From contig NZ_CP086139.1 of the NCBI RefSeq assembly GCF_017565645.3, positions 62,001-126,000 on the forward strand: 64,000 nt of DNA, in the 5' to 3' direction. The position numbers and the translations under genes are program-made. Source of the stretch: Bradyrhizobium barranii subsp. barranii. Lineage in GTDB: Bacteria; Pseudomonadota; Alphaproteobacteria; Rhizobiales; Xanthobacteraceae. Within the stretch, counting starts at the first letter, position 1. Each line of letters starts with the position of its first letter. Positions 1 to 11,784 of the stretch are shown here, piece by piece. Under the pieces are notes generated by a model, which was given only the letters and a program-made list of their open reading frames with translations, was not told the origin of the DNA and ran no database searches.

Positions 1-610
1 TTTCGGTTTGTTGACGCCAATGCCGGTCAGATCGATCCTGATGCCCGCCTTGTTGGGATCATCCGGCGCTTTGTCCTGCAGGATCCCATTGTCCGAACGC
101 TTCGCAGGCCTCGCTGCGTCATTCCCGTCCACGGCCTTGTCGTCAGCGTCGGACGCCCCCTTGTGAGGTGGCAGGCTATCGGGATCGGGCTCGTCGAATA
201 CATACTTCCCCTCGAAATACCCGCTCTTCCAGGCTTCGATCGCGTCGCCGAACGCCTCGTCGACCGGCGTGCCTGACGATGCGATAGACCTTGCCGAACA
301 GCGCGGTGCCCATCCTGATATTGGCGCAGGCCTCGACGAGGTCGGGCTTGAGCTCGGCGACATCGGTGACGCCGAGGCCGGCCGGATATTGGGTTACCCC
401 AACGCGGACCATCGCCTGGCCAACGTAACGGCGGACCAGCTCCATGGCGTCGTCCGCGGTCTTGGGCGGTGTCACCAGGATGACGCGGTTTCCGGTCCGG
501 ACCGTGACGGCAAGCGGATCGGGTACCCCGACCGCGCGGACGAATTTCTCGACGATCGCGGGCTTCAGAGCAGGATCGGCGCATTGGTGAATGGTGGCGG
601 CATCGATCAT
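1..610 (-). pseudogene. traH: TraH conjugal transfer protein, frameshifted, runs to the window edge
   Basis: The start is the ATG at 610 (MIDAATIHQCADP), 11 bases downstream of the traB stop, in the order traF-traB-traH typical of Agrobacterium/Rhizobium-type transfer regions. The frame reads well to about position 272 (KVYRIVR). There one extra base is present, and the sense frame continues as TPVDEAFGDAIEAWKSGYF and stays open to base 1 (ending GVNKPK). TraH is an accessory protein of this conjugation class with no settled biochemical role. The single +1 base near 271 means either a disrupted gene or a sequencing error. The product identity is fairly secure from content and neighbours. The true C-terminus lies outside the window. 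Confidence 0.7.
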
Positions 611-621
611 CCGGATCCCCT

Positions 622-1758
622 TCAGGTGTTGAACGAGCGCACGAGCGGCAGCGCGAACAGGCGCGCCCAGGCTTGAGTGCTGGCTTTTTGAATGGCGAGG
701 ACGTTGGTGCCGGCGGTCCACCAATCGTTGCCGATGGCGACAAGTATGTCGGGCGACTGGAGCATCGACTGCAGGACGGGCCAAACGACCAACTGCTCGT
801 AGCAGATCAAGGGCGCGACGCGCCGGCCGGCTGACTCGACGACGGGGTTGGCAAAGAAGCTGGCCCTGGCGCCGCCGCCCTGCCCCGTCCAGGCGAGCCA
901 GGGTTGCCACATCGAGACCGGCACCGGCATGCGCTCGCCATAGAGCCGGCGAGCGCGACCGGTGCTGATCTCCACCATGGCATTGTCATAGCCTTCGCGA
1001 TCGACGATCGCGGCACCGGCGATCACCGTGATGTTGGAGCGGCGAAGGCCGTCCATCCAGAAGCCGCTCGTGGTCGGCGTCCACATCCCGGCCGCACTCT
1101 CGGGAAGCACGACAACGCGCGCTCCCGCCGCGCCCGCTTCGCGCACGTGCTGGAGAAGCGCTTGGGATTGAGCGAGATCCGGAGTCCGCCCGAGTGCGCT
1201 GCCAAGCTTGGTATCGAGGCCAACCCATCCGCCCGGTTGCGACGGCACGATCCAGTGCGCGGCCGACCAGGCCGAGAGGCTGGCCGCGACGATCGCTGCG
1301 ATGGGCCACGCGCCGGTCGTCATGGCGACCAGGATCGCCGCGGTCGCGGCCAATCCCCACCATCCCCAACCGGGAAACAAAATGCCGGCCGCGGTGATCG
1401 GCTGTGCCCATCCGACGATCCCAAAGGGAGGCGCGCTCATCAGGATCGCGGCAAGCCCAAACGAAAGCGTCCGCCCCCATCCCGGCCGACTCTGCCACAG
1501 CATGGTATGGACAAGGACGAAGGCGGCCGCGGCGCCAATCCACAAAGCGATGCCGACGCCGACATCCGTGCCGTAAAAATTGACGACGCCCTGCGGCAGC
1601 CCGCGCGATGCCGCGAGGAAATAGGCCGCGCTCACTGCCGCTGAGATCACCCGCGTGGGCGCGAACGCCCACAGCGTCGGAAAGGCGCAGGCGAGCGGCA
1701 GGGCGAGCGGGTGACCACACCAGGCCGCGGCCCCGACCGAAGCCGCGGCTACGACCAT
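622..1758 (-). CDS. traB: TraB conjugal transfer protein (nitrilase-superfamily membrane protein)
   Basis: This is a protein of about 378 residues with several hydrophobic segments in the first 170 residues, then a carbon-nitrogen hydrolase-like domain: VVLPESAAG carries the usual glutamate (about residue 220) and PLICYEQ the usual cysteine (about residue 319). The region normally holding the lysine reads YGERMPVPVS, so an arginine sits near that place. This resembles apolipoprotein N-acyltransferase-like TraB of rhizobial Ti/Sym transfer systems, whose role in mating is accessory. The open frame extends upstream to 1917, but that part overlaps traF. The ATG at 1758, just past the traF stop, is the first reasonable start. 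Confidence 0.8.
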   Translation of the reverse strand: MVVAAASVGAAAWCGHPLALPLACAFPTLWAFAPTRVISAAVSAAYFLAASRGLPQGVVNFYGTDVGVGIALWIGAAAAFVLVHTMLWQSRPGWGRTLSFGLAAILMSAPPFGIVGWAQPITAAGILFPGWGWWGLAATAAILVAMTTGAWPIAAIVAASLSAWSAAHWIVPSQPGGWVGLDTKLGSALGRTPDLAQSQALLQHVREAGAAGARVVVLPESAAGMWTPTTSGFWMDGLRRSNITVIAGAAIVDREGYDNAMVEISTGRARRLYGERMPVPVSMWQPWLAWTGQGGGARASFFANPVVESAGRRVAPLICYEQLVVWPVLQSMLQSPDILVAIGNDWWTAGTNVLAIQKASTQAWARLFALPLVRSFNT

Positions 1759-1777
1759 CGCCGCGGCACGCCAGGCG

Positions 1778-2311
1778 CTAGGGACCGAAGGTGAAGACGG
1801 GCCGGGCGAGGCCGAGAACGCCCGATGACGGGATCGGGCCAAAATAGCGGGAATCATAGGAGCCTGCGAAATCGGAGTGGAGATAGAGCTCGCCGTCGGG
1901 AATGACGCCGCCGGCAAAGGCTAAGAGAGGACGGCCGGCGGCATCGGTCTGCCGGACATCGGAATCGGGCAGCGGATAGCCGTCGATCGAGACCTGTTCG
2001 GCGACATCGACCTTTTGGCCACTGACGGCGACGACGGTCTTGATGAGCGGGCTTATGCCCCCGGCGCAAAGTCCGCGCCGGATGTAGCCGCGCGCGAAGG
2101 CGCGTTCGAACTCGGCCGTGTCGGGCGGACAGATGAAGACGAGATCGCCGGTGGCGGCGGCTCGATCCAGCGTCTCGATCCGCCAGAGCCCACGCGGGTA
2201 ACTCGCCGTCATGTTGATGCGCAGTCCGGCGCCCCAGCCGGCGCCCGCCATGGCGGCGATGAGGCCGGCACCAGCCATCAGGATCACGAGAGGGAAACGC
2301 CGTATGCTCAT
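1778..2311 (-). CDS. traF: TraF conjugal transfer signal peptidase (S26 family)
   Basis: The 177-residue protein has an N-terminal membrane segment (residues 7-28) and the S26/TraF catalytic pattern: Ser37 in NMTASYPRG as nucleophile and Lys91 in [10 protein letters not shown] as general base. TraF proteases mature the mating pilin by cyclisation or cleavage in the periplasm. The start ATG at 2311 overlaps the 3' end of traA by four bases (ATGA), so it is probably translationally coupled. It is followed closely by traB. Length and gene order match the Agrobacterium-type traAFBH operon. Confidence 0.88.
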   Translation of the reverse strand: MSIRRFPLVILMAGAGLIAAMAGAGWGAGLRINMTASYPRGLWRIETLDRAAATGDLVFICPPDTAEFERAFARGYIRRGLCAGGISPLIKTVVAVSGQKVDVAEQVSIDGYPLPDSDVRQTDAAGRPLLAFAGGVIPDGELYLHSDFAGSYDSRYFGPIPSSGVLGLARPVFTFGP

Positions 2312-5300
2312 TTCAGGGTCTGTCCCTGGCTCTGGGTCAGGCGCTGCCCCTCGGCCTGTTTGAGGGCCTGCGCGGTGCGCTCCCCTGCTGCGAGCTGCTG
2401 TGCCGCACGCATGGCTGGCCAGGCTTCTTTCAGCTGCTCGCGCCGCGCCGGATCCATGCCGGCGGCCGCCTTCTCGAAAGGCTGCCCGTTGGGTTCCCTG
2501 GCGGCATTCGACAGGAATGTCCGATCGCCAAAGCGCTCAGCGACGGCCTTGTTGAAACCGTCGATCTCCGCCTTCACCATCCTGTCCGCAAGCGCGAATT
2601 CGAGCGCGCTCGGCAGGTCGTTGCGGTCGATGGCATCGCGCACGCGCTCGAGCACGCGACGGGCGTCGCGCGACAGAGCGGGAATATCGATCGCCACACG
2701 ATGCCGGACGGCGCGTTCCTCAGCCTCGTGCTTGTGCTCGGCCTCGGCGCGCAGACGCACGTAGCGCTCGATGTCGCGCTTGAGCGCCGACACATTGGCC
2801 TCCGCGCGCTGGCGCTCCTGCTTGTCGGCCTTGCTCGCCATCAGACCGGTCTTGCCGCGCAGAGCCCCGAAGGATTCTGGGCTCGAGGCAAGACGGGCGA
2901 TCGTCGACGACGCCGCGGCGGCATCCTTCAGCATGGCGTCAAAATTCGTCGCCCTGAACGCCCGCTCGGGATCGGCAAAGACGAGGCGGAATCGGATGGA
3001 CACATCCTCCCACTGCTTCTTGATGGCGGGGTCAGCGAGGATCCTGTCCTCGACGGTATCGATGAGGGATTTGGGGAACGTCGTTACGCCTGCGATCATG
3101 GGCTTCGCCTCCTTGTGTGCGGTGCTGATGATGGGTTTACGGCCATCGACGAGGCCGAGTTTTTCGGCGAGCGCACGCAGCCGGCGCGCGACCTCGGCGA
3201 GGCGCTGCTTCTGGCGAACCGTCCAGCGCAGGCGATCGTTCACGAGCGTGCGCGCCACCCGAACGACGTGCAGTCCACGGTTTGCGGCAAAGCGCAGCGC
3301 AGCGCGATAGAGGGCGCCGCGTTCGTAATCGAGCGTGGTCTCCTTGGCCCGGCGCTGCGACAGGATCGGGATCAGGCCGCCAGCTTTCTGGAACGAACGC
3401 CGGCCGTAATAGAGCGCGACATCCTCGCGATGGCGGGTCAGCGCGACATAGGCGAGGTGTTTGTCCAGGGACAGCGTTGCCAGCACCTTGACCCGGTCGA
3501 CGGTGGCTCCTTGCGCCTTGTGCACCGTCGTCGCATAGCCGTGGTCGATGTTGCGATAGAAGCGCTGATCGACCTCGACGCGGCAGCGGCACTCGCCCTC
3601 CCCGATCTCGGCGACCAGGCGCGCAGTCCCGGCTTCCACAACTTTGCCGATCATGCCGTTCTTGACCCCGAGCGAGCCCTCGTTCTTCAGGAAGACGATC
3701 TGGTCGCCGGGCGCAAATCGGCGCTCGCCGTCCTCGGTCCGGAAGGCATGTCCCTGTTCGAGGAGACCGCGCTCGACGAGCTTGGCCCGCGCCATCTCGT
3801 TCAGCGCGCGGATGTCGCGGCGCAGATGCCCGAGGATCAAGGTCGACTTGGATGGATCGTAGTCCCGGTTCCAATCGGCGATGAGATTGTCAATCGCCTG
3901 CGCCTTCAGCTCCGAGCCAAACACACGTCCCTGCTGGCGATAGGCAGACAGAGCCTGCGCCGTCCGGCCACGGGCAAGATCGAGCGAGGCGTCGCGCATC
4001 CATTGCTGGCGCTGGCGATAGATCGTCTCGAGTTCGGCGTAGCCGATGCGTTCGACGATCGCGCGAAACGCCGCGCCGGCTTCGATCGGCTGCAGCTGTT
4101 CCGGATCGCCGACCAGGACGAGCTTGGCTCCCGCCTTTGATGCTGTTTCGACGAACAGCGCCATCTGCCGCGAGGCGACCATGCCGGCTTCGTCCAGGAC
4201 AAAAACCGTTCTGTCGTCGAGGCCGTCGCGACCGCTTTTCCAGCGCAATTCCCAGGAGGCGAGCGTGCGGGATTGGATGCCCGCCTCCTTCTCCAATCCC
4301 TCGGCCGCCTTGCCCGCCAAGGCGCCGCCGACGACGCGGTAGCCTGCGGCCTCCCACACCTCGCGCGCGGCCCGCATCATCGTGGTCTTGCCGGCGCCGG
4401 CACGGCCGACAACCGCCGCGATCCGGATCCCGGACGCCAGATGCGCGATGGCGGCGCGCTGCTCGGCCGAGAGGTTGGCGTGACGCGCGGACATGGCTGC
4501 GAGGACCGACGGCTTGACCGGGAAAGCCCCACTGCCGGAGAGGTGGACCGCGCGCCGCACCATCTCGGCTTCGAGCCGGATCAGCTCGCGCGTCGTGTAT
4601 TTTGCCGGCGCCCGCGCGCCCGTCGCGAAGTCGACCTGTTCCCCTTCCAGTTGGAGCACATCGGGGCTTTGCAGCACCCGCGCCATCAAGTGCTGGAAGG
4701 TTGCGGCATCGTCGACATAGCGATGCAGGAGCTTGCCGACATCTCGTTCGTCAAAGACGCTCTTCTCCCGCGAGATCATGTCGAGCACGATCTCCGGACG
4801 GCGCTGGATCCGCCGCAACGTCTCGGCCCGGTTCTCGTTGAAGACGCGCAGCCGTTCGAGGTTCGGATCGCGCCCCTCGCGCTCCGCCCGGCGCTGGATG
4901 GCCTTGGCCGCGACGCCGATATGGGTGGTCGGCACGACGTCGATCCCGCGCTCAGCGTAGGAGCGCCCATCGACCCGAATCTCGTGGCCGTTCAGGGCGA
5001 GGTGCTGGTTCTGCAGGTCGAGCCAGCCGTTGCGCTGCTCCAGGAATTCCTGCTTGTCGCCGGCCCAAAGCCGATAGGCGATCTTGCCGGATTTCATGCG
5101 CAGCGGCTGCCCGTCTTCTCCGATGACGGCGACCCGCTTCGGCCCGAATCCGTCCTCGGTGAGAGGCCGCAGCGTCGTCATCATGTGGACATGCGGATTG
5201 CCTGGCTCGTCGTGATTGACCCAGTCCGCAACCTGCCCTCGGGATAGTACCTGCTCGACCACGAACTGGCGCATCAGCGCGATGTTCTGCTCGCTCGTCA

Positions 5301-5616
5301 GCTCGACGGGCAGCGCGATGATAAACTCCTTGGCGAACTGCGCATCCGCTCGCTTCTCGAAGGCTTCGACCTTGTTCCAGAAGGCCTCCGACGCGCCCGC
5401 AACGGAGCGATCGGCGATCATCGTCCGAAGCCAGGCGGGGGCGTCGGCCGGGACCAGGAATTCCTCGTGGATCATCCCGCGCTTGTTGGAATAGTCGACG
5501 GTGCGGCCCTCGGCCTCGAACTCCATCTTCGCGCAATGCCGGTAGGCGGCGGCCAGCACGGCGCTGCGGCCATCGCCGCGTCCGATGAGCTGGGGTGTGA
5601 AATGGGTGATGGCCAC
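2308..5616 (-). CDS. traA: TraA relaxase-helicase (MobA/MobL N-terminus, RecD-like C-terminus)
   Basis: The 1102-residue protein nicks oriT and unwinds the transferred strand. The N-terminal MobA/MobL relaxase has the metal-binding histidines in [10 protein letters not shown] (His142, His144) and an upstream NHDEPGN. The helicase begins near residue 380: Walker [11 protein letters not shown] (404-413), Walker [20 protein letters not shown], and a late [18 protein letters not shown] region typical of RecD/TraI helicases. The C-terminal third is charged and helical. Length fits rhizobial TraA (about 1100). No frameshift is seen, unlike its neighbours traH and traG. It reads away from the predicted oriT and heads the traA-traF-traB-traH operon. 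Confidence 0.93.
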   Translation of the reverse strand: MAITHFTPQLIGRGDGRSAVLAAAYRHCAKMEFEAEGRTVDYSNKRGMIHEEFLVPADAPAWLRTMIADRSVAGASEAFWNKVEAFEKRADAQFAKEFIIALPVELTSEQNIALMRQFVVEQVLSRGQVADWVNHDEPGNPHVHMMTTLRPLTEDGFGPKRVAVIGEDGQPLRMKSGKIAYRLWAGDKQEFLEQRNGWLDLQNQHLALNGHEIRVDGRSYAERGIDVVPTTHIGVAAKAIQRRAEREGRDPNLERLRVFNENRAETLRRIQRRPEIVLDMISREKSVFDERDVGKLLHRYVDDAATFQHLMARVLQSPDVLQLEGEQVDFATGARAPAKYTTRELIRLEAEMVRRAVHLSGSGAFPVKPSVLAAMSARHANLSAEQRAAIAHLASGIRIAAVVGRAGAGKTTMMRAAREVWEAAGYRVVGGALAGKAAEGLEKEAGIQSRTLASWELRWKSGRDGLDDRTVFVLDEAGMVASRQMALFVETASKAGAKLVLVGDPEQLQPIEAGAAFRAIVERIGYAELETIYRQRQQWMRDASLDLARGRTAQALSAYRQQGRVFGSELKAQAIDNLIADWNRDYDPSKSTLILGHLRRDIRALNEMARAKLVERGLLEQGHAFRTEDGERRFAPGDQIVFLKNEGSLGVKNGMIGKVVEAGTARLVAEIGEGECRCRVEVDQRFYRNIDHGYATTVHKAQGATVDRVKVLATLSLDKHLAYVALTRHREDVALYYGRRSFQKAGGLIPILSQRRAKETTLDYERGALYRAALRFAANRGLHVVRVARTLVNDRLRWTVRQKQRLAEVARRLRALAEKLGLVDGRKPIISTAHKEAKPMIAGVTTFPKSLIDTVEDRILADPAIKKQWEDVSIRFRLVFADPERAFRATNFDAMLKDAAAASSTIARLASSPESFGALRGKTGLMASKADKQERQRAEANVSALKRDIERYVRLRAEAEHKHEAEERAVRHRVAIDIPALSRDARRVLERVRDAIDRNDLPSALEFALADRMVKAEIDGFNKAVAERFGDRTFLSNAAREPNGQPFEKAAAGMDPARREQLKEAWPAMRAAQQLAAGERTAQALKQAEGQRLTQSQGQTLK

Positions 5617-5640
5617 GGCTGGAAGCGATCCTTAAGACGA

Positions 5641-5730
5641 ACGAACATGCTGTTCGTCGGAATCGGCCGGCCCATTCGTGGGCGGGAAGCAGGACGTCGC
5701 GTCAGCGACGTATTACTGCGCCCTTGGAAG
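5641..5730. other. Predicted origin of transfer (oriT) between traA and traC
   Basis: This lies in the traA/traC divergent gap, the usual oriT place in this transfer class. A perfect inverted repeat of seven-base arms, ACGTCGC (5694-5700) and GCGACGT (5705-5711), is followed by ATTACTGCGCCCTT, whose core TGCGCCCT (5717-5724) matches the RSF1010/Q-type nick region layout (inverted repeat, short spacer, TGCGCCC). A second perfect repeat, ACGAACA (5641-5647) and TGTTCGT (5651-5657), may bind TraC/TraD or act as an operator. Between 5797 and 5847 there are two GCGC-TTC-GCGC palindromes. The nick position itself is inferred. Confidence 0.6.
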
Positions 5731-5868
5731 CCGCTCCTTCGGAACGGCGGGATGATCTTCGAAAGCGTCGGCTCCGCCGACCCCGTTAATTACCCGGGTC
5801 GCGCTTCGCGCTCACCCCGGCTTTCCTATTTGGCGCTTCGCGCAAATTAACAAGAAAGGTCTTCCGGA

Positions 5869-6129
5869 ATGAAAAAGCCCTCGCGGCAGATCAGGGACGA
5901 AATCGCCAGGCTCCAGGAGCAGCTGAAGCAGGCTGAAACGCGGGAAGCCGAGCGCATGGGCCGCATCGCGCTGAGAGCCGGGATGGGCGAGATCGAGATC
6001 GACGAAGGCGCGCTGCTGTCGGCGTTCGAGGAGATCGCCGGCCGGTTTCGCAAGGGCGGAAGCCCAACAGCGAAGGCGGCCGCGGCCGTCGCGTCTGGCG
6101 CGTCTTCGGGCGTGGCTGAACAGGGCTGA
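5869..6129 (+). CDS. traC: TraC conjugal transfer protein (oriT-associated accessory)
   Basis: This 86-residue protein is first in traC-traD-traG. Residues 8-35 are highly charged and predicted coiled coil ([19 protein letters not shown]); the C-terminus is alanine-rich. Small TraC proteins of Ti/Sym plasmids assist relaxosome assembly at oriT, which here lies directly upstream. Only four bases separate it from traD. Confidence 0.75.
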   Translation: MKKPSRQIRDEIARLQEQLKQAETREAERMGRIALRAGMGEIEIDEGALLSAFEEIAGRFRKGGSPTAKAAAAVASGASSGVAEQG

Positions 6130-6133
6130 ACGC

Positions 6134-6349
6134 ATGCGCCGCTCCGATTCAACTCACGCCCGCAAGAAGGACACGCGGGAGAAGATCGAGCTGGGCGGCC
6201 TCATCGCCAAGGCCGGGCTGCGCTACGAGAAGCGTGCGTTGCTGCTGGGTCTGCTGATCGACGCCGCCGACCGTCTCCGCGGCAGCGAGGTGGAACGCGA
6301 GCGCCTCATGGCGATCGGCGCGAAGGCGTTCGGTCATGAGAGCAAATAA
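6134..6349 (+). CDS. traD: TraD conjugal transfer protein (small accessory)
   Basis: The 71-residue protein has the TraD pattern of a basic N-terminus, then [13 protein letters not shown] and a helical [13 protein letters not shown] segment. It lies between traC and traG, and its end overlaps the traG start by 14 bases, so traG is likely coupled to it. The family is an accessory of the relaxosome/coupling protein in rhizobial conjugation. Confidence 0.78.
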   Translation: MRRSDSTHARKKDTREKIELGGLIAKAGLRYEKRALLLGLLIDAADRLRGSEVERERLMAIGAKAFGHESK

Positions 6350-8265
6350 GATCGCCCTGGCGATCGTGCCGGCCGTGCTGATGGCGAGCTTATGCCTTGT
6401 CCTCACCGGCATCGAAGCCTGGCTTTCGAAGTTCGGGACAACCCCGAACGCGCGCCTGGTGCTCGGCCGGGTCGGCATCGCCCTGCCCTACGTGGTCGCC
6501 GCGGCGATCGGCGTGGTCTTCCTGCTCGCGGCGGCCGGTGCGACGGCGATCCGCTCGGCCGGCTGGAGCGTCGTGTTCGGCGGCCTGCTGGTGGTCGCGA
6601 TCGCCGTCTCGCGCGAGATCGCGCGCCCCCATTCCTTCGCCAATGCCCTGCTCGCTGGAGACCGCCTTCTCGCCTATGCCGATCCCTCGACCATCATCGG
6701 GGCGACAATCGCTGCGCTCGTGGCCGTGTTCGGGTTGCGTGTGGCTATAAAAGGCAACGCCGCCTTCGCGGCCGCTGCCCCGCGTCGCATCCGCGGCCGG
6801 CGAGCCATCCATGGCGAGTCCGACTGGATGGTGATGACCGAGGCTGCGCGGCTGTTCCCGGAGACAGGCGGCATCGTGGTCGGGGAGCGCTATCGCGTCG
6901 ATCGGGATGCGGTTACGGATCGCTCCTTCCGCGCCGATGACGCCGAGACATGGGGCGCCGGGCAAGTCTCCTTTGCTCTGTTTCGATGCGTCCTTCGGCT
7001 CGTCGCACGGCATCGTGTTCGCCGGTTCCGGCGGCTTCAAGACGACCTCTGTCACGGTGCCGACGGCGCTCAAATGGGGCGGCGGGTTGGTCGTTCTCGA
7101 CCCCTCCTACGAGGTCGCGCCCATGGTGACCGGACACCGGCACGGGGCGGGTCGCCAGGTCTTCGTACTCGACCCGCGCTCCTCAGGCGTCGGCTTCAAC
7201 GTGCTCGACTGGATCGGCCAGCACGGCGCGACCAAGGAGGAGGATATTGCCGCCGTCGCGTCCTGGATCATGACCGATAATCCGCGCCAGGGCTCGGCGC
7301 GGGATGACTTCTTTCGCGCCTCGGCGCTGCAACTGCTGACGGCCCTGATCGGCGATGTCTGCCTGTCCGGTCATACGGAAAAGAAGGATCAGCACCTCCG
7401 CCAAGTCCGCGCCAACCTGTCCGAGCCGGAGCCGAAGCTGCGCCAGCGGCTTCAGACGATTTACGACAATTCGGAGTCCGGCTTCGTGAAAGAGAATGTC
7501 GCGCCCTTCATCGCCATGACGCCGGAGACTTTTAGCGGCGTCTACGCCAACGCCGTGAAGGAAACCCACTGGCTCTCCTATGCCAACTATGCTGCGCTGG
7601 TGTCCGGCTCGAGCTTCACGACGGCCGAGCTCGCGGAGGGCCGGACCGACGTCTTCATCAATCTCGACCTGAAGACGCTGGAGAATCATGCCGGCCTCGC
7701 CCGTGTCGTCATCGGCTCGCTGCTCAACGCCATCTACAATCGCAATGGCGAAGTGACCGGCCGCACCTTGTTCCTGCTCGATGAGGTCGCTCGGCTCGGA
7801 TACTTGCGCATTCTCGAAACTGCGCGCGATGCGGGACGCAAGTATGGCATCACACTGCTGATGCTCTACCAATCGATCGGCCAGATGCGCGAGGCCTATG
7901 GCGGACGCGACGCGACCAGCAAGTGGTTCGAGAGCGCGTCCTGGATCTCCTTTTCGGCGATCAACGATCCCGAGACGGCGGACTACATCTCGAAGCGATG
8001 CGGCGACACGACGGTCGAGGTTGATCAGCTGAGCCGGTCCTCGCAAATGTCGGGTTCGTCCCGGACCCGGTCCAAGCAGCTCGCCCGCCGGCCGCTCATG
8101 CTGCCGCATGAGGTGCTGCGGATGCGGACCGATGAACAGATCATCTTCACCGCCGGGAACCCGCCGCTGCGATGCGGACGCGCCATCTGGTTCCGGCGCA
8201 CCGACATGCGGGCGTGCGTCGGCGAGAACAGGTTCTACCGGAGAGAAGCCGGTCAGCGGAGCTGA
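6336..8265 (+). pseudogene. traG: TraG type IV coupling protein, split by a frameshift near 6960
   Basis: The 5' part (start ATG 6336) encodes four hydrophobic stretches in the first 150 residues, then the conserved EADDAETWGAG-like linker. At GCCGGGCAAG the frame breaks. In the next frame the protein continues KSPLLCFDASFGSS, with Walker A AGSGGFKTTS and Walker B TLFLLDEVARLG. Together the parts give about 643 residues, the normal VirD4/TraG length. The break is explained by one extra G in GGG (GGCAAG expected). TraG is the inner-membrane ATPase that hands the relaxosome to the mating channel. If the break is real, the element cannot self-transfer without help. A sequencing error at the homopolymer is the alternative. 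Confidence 0.85.
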
Positions 8266-8494
8266 TGGTCGTGAAGTCGCCGATGACCCGCGAGAGGAGC
8301 GTCACGCGAATGCGCGGAGAATGTTTGCGGGCTCCGGGAGTGCCGTTGCGAGTAGAGCCGTCCCCCGGAGGGGCTCGCCCAAACACTCCTACCGCTGCGA
8401 GATCAATTCCAAGACGATGGACGTCCCGAGCAGAGCCAAACAGAGCCAGGTCGAGAGCGATATCCCGCTCCCATGCGGATGTTGGAATAACGGG

Positions 8495-8896
8495 CTACGC
8501 ATCCGGGAAATTGACGCGCAAGTAGTCAGTTGCCGCGTCGGCCGTAGCGAACGTCGCCAGTTGCTGCGGCGCCTCGTCCGGCCGCTGCGCCTGCCGGACC
8601 ACCAAGACCTGATCTGCGTCGAACTGGACACAGGGGCGCTCCCGGAACTTGAGCCACTTCGCTTGCTTTGCTTCGGCCAACGCGCAGGCCGCATCGTAAT
8701 CATCGGCGATGCCGAGATGGGTCGAACGGTCCCACGCCCCACCATTCAGGCACCGCACCTCGATCCGGCCATCCGGCAACGTGACGCCATAGGGACGATC
8801 CCACCATTGATCGAGCTGTGCCTTGCTTCGTGCGTCGTTCGCCGTCGCGTCGAAGGTCTTCGGCAGTTTGGGGTCGAGCGGAAATCTGTTTGGCAT
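8495..8896 (-). CDS. Hypothetical protein (133 aa) next to traG
   Basis: The ATG at 8896 (MPNRFPLDPKLPKTFDA) is preceded by AGAGG, which decides the start over the longer frame reaching 8983. The protein is soluble, with WWDRPYGVTLPDGRIEVRCL and GGAWDRSTHLG segments suggesting a small beta-rich domain. It is convergent with traG. Similar small proteins occur in rhizobial plasmid tra regions, but I cannot name a family. Confidence 0.55.
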   Translation of the reverse strand: MPNRFPLDPKLPKTFDATANDARSKAQLDQWWDRPYGVTLPDGRIEVRCLNGGAWDRSTHLGIADDYDAACALAEAKQAKWLKFRERPCVQFDADQVLVVRQAQRPDEAPQQLATFATADAATDYLRVNFPDA

Positions 8897-9279
8897 TGCG
8901 AACCTCTGATCAGACTGAAATTGCCAGAACGCGAGCTGAATTGGGAGAGCTATATCGGGCTGCGCCGGTGACCATTCGCCCACGGGCGGCGCCGCCGCCT
9001 GGCTCTTTTCGACTGCGCCGCGACACGCTGTGCGGGGCGCGTCATCGTTTCAGGCGAGATCATAGACCTGTGAGATACCGTCGTCTGAACCTCAGGGAGG
9101 CCACCGTGGCGGTTACCGGGTCGTGCCGGACATGCTGACCGAGACGCCTCCTGTTTGCAGCTGCCGGCCGGTATGATCATTCGCCGAAGAAATGCGGCCC
9201 TACATCGAAGAGGGGATCGTGAGCTATCGGCTATTGTCGGATCAGCCGGCGGGGTGTGCCAATTTTTCTATCACAAACC
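8897..9279. other. Intergenic stretch upstream of groESL, no gene seen
   Basis: Only short antisense or out-of-frame ORFs are present. The right side leads into the groESL promoter region. Confidence 0.5.
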
Positions 9280-9307
9280 CTTGCTCCGTAAGAAAGCGGT
9301 CCTATTT
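9280..9307 (+). promoter_or_regulatory. RpoH (sigma-32)-type promoter of groESL
   Basis: CTTG at 9280-9283 and CCTATTT at 9301-9307 are separated by 17 bases. This matches the alphaproteobacterial heat-shock consensus CTTG-N17/18-CYTATNT. It lies just upstream of the CIRCE element and groES. Confidence 0.75.
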
Positions 9308-9321
9308 CAGGAACGCCCGTG

Positions 9322-9348
9322 CTAGCACTCACGGGTCTTGACTGCTAA
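9322..9348. promoter_or_regulatory. CIRCE operator (HrcA binding site) of groESL
   Basis: CTAGCACTC (9322-9330), nine spacer bases, then GACTGCTAA (9340-9348). This differs from the CIRCE consensus TTAGCACTC-N9-GAGTGCTAA at one base in each arm. Its position after the RpoH promoter would let HrcA block transcription. Confidence 0.85.
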
Positions 9349-9392
9349 CACTCATGAAATCCGTCACCAATACAAATACTTAGGAGAAATGC

Positions 9393-9707
9393 ATGAAATT
9401 CCGTCCGCTTCACGACCGCGTCGTGGTCAAGCGTATCGACGCCGAAGAGAAGACCGCTGGCGGCATCATCATTCCGGATACGGCCAAGGAAAAGCCCTCC
9501 CAGGGCGAAGTGATCGCCGTCGGCCCCGGCGGCCGCGACGAGAGCGGCAAACTGATCCCGATCGACATCCAGGTCGGCGACCGCGTGCTGTTCGGCAAGT
9601 GGTCGGGCACCGAGGTCAAGATCGACGGCCAGGACCTGCTGATCATGAAGGAAAGCGACATCATGGGCGTGCTCGAAGCTCCCGCTTCGAAGAAGAAGGC
9701 CGCCTAA
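9393..9707 (+). CDS. groES: Co-chaperonin GroES
   Basis: The 104-residue GroES forms the heptameric lid of the chaperonin. It shows the family start [13 protein letters not shown], the mobile loop near [12 protein letters not shown] (residues 18-29), and a C-terminal lysine-rich tail typical of rhizobia. AGGAG precedes the ATG by about six bases. It is followed after 100 bases by groEL. Control by RpoH and HrcA/CIRCE is inferred from the two upstream sites. Confidence 0.98.
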   Translation: MKFRPLHDRVVVKRIDAEEKTAGGIIIPDTAKEKPSQGEVIAVGPGGRDESGKLIPIDIQVGDRVLFGKWSGTEVKIDGQDLLIMKESDIMGVLEAPASKKKAA

Positions 9708-9777
9708 GTCAACGCTCGCACCGCTCACCCTGAGGAGCGCCGGCCGGGCGCATCGTCAAGGGTGAGACAAGCCGTGA

Positions 9778-11448
<1,671 letters not shown>

Positions 11449-11480
11449 TCCAGCTGCTGCAGCGAACTACGACATACCAA

Positions 11481-11505
11481 CCCCGGCAGCGATGCCGGGG
11501 TTTTT
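11481..11505 (+). terminator. Rho-independent terminator of groESL
   Basis: CCCCGGC (11481-11487) pairs with GCCGGGG (11494-11500) across a six-base loop, followed by five T. It lies 32 bases past the groEL stop. Confidence 0.92.
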
Positions 11506-11784
11506 ATGCGCTCTGGCAACTTTTGACCTCGTCAGATTATTCTACCGCGCGAACCGTATCGGCGTTGAAGTCGGCCAGTCGGCGATCCCGCAAGGAAAGA
11601 TCATAGGCACGCTTCAGACATTTGAGATCGTTAGACCACGCGCGTTCGATATCGTACGCCAAAACCCGCCGGAGGGTGCCCCGCCTCATGCCGCCATCAT
11701 CGCGGTCGCGGGAGTTCTGGACAACATCGGCGATACCTGCCGGAATGTCCGGGGAAGACTGGGCGCAGCGGGCGCCCGTTTCGT

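Noticed and set aside
2701..4140. 479-codon plus-strand ORF inside traA
   Set aside because: Antisense shadow of the traA helicase region; no motif of its own.
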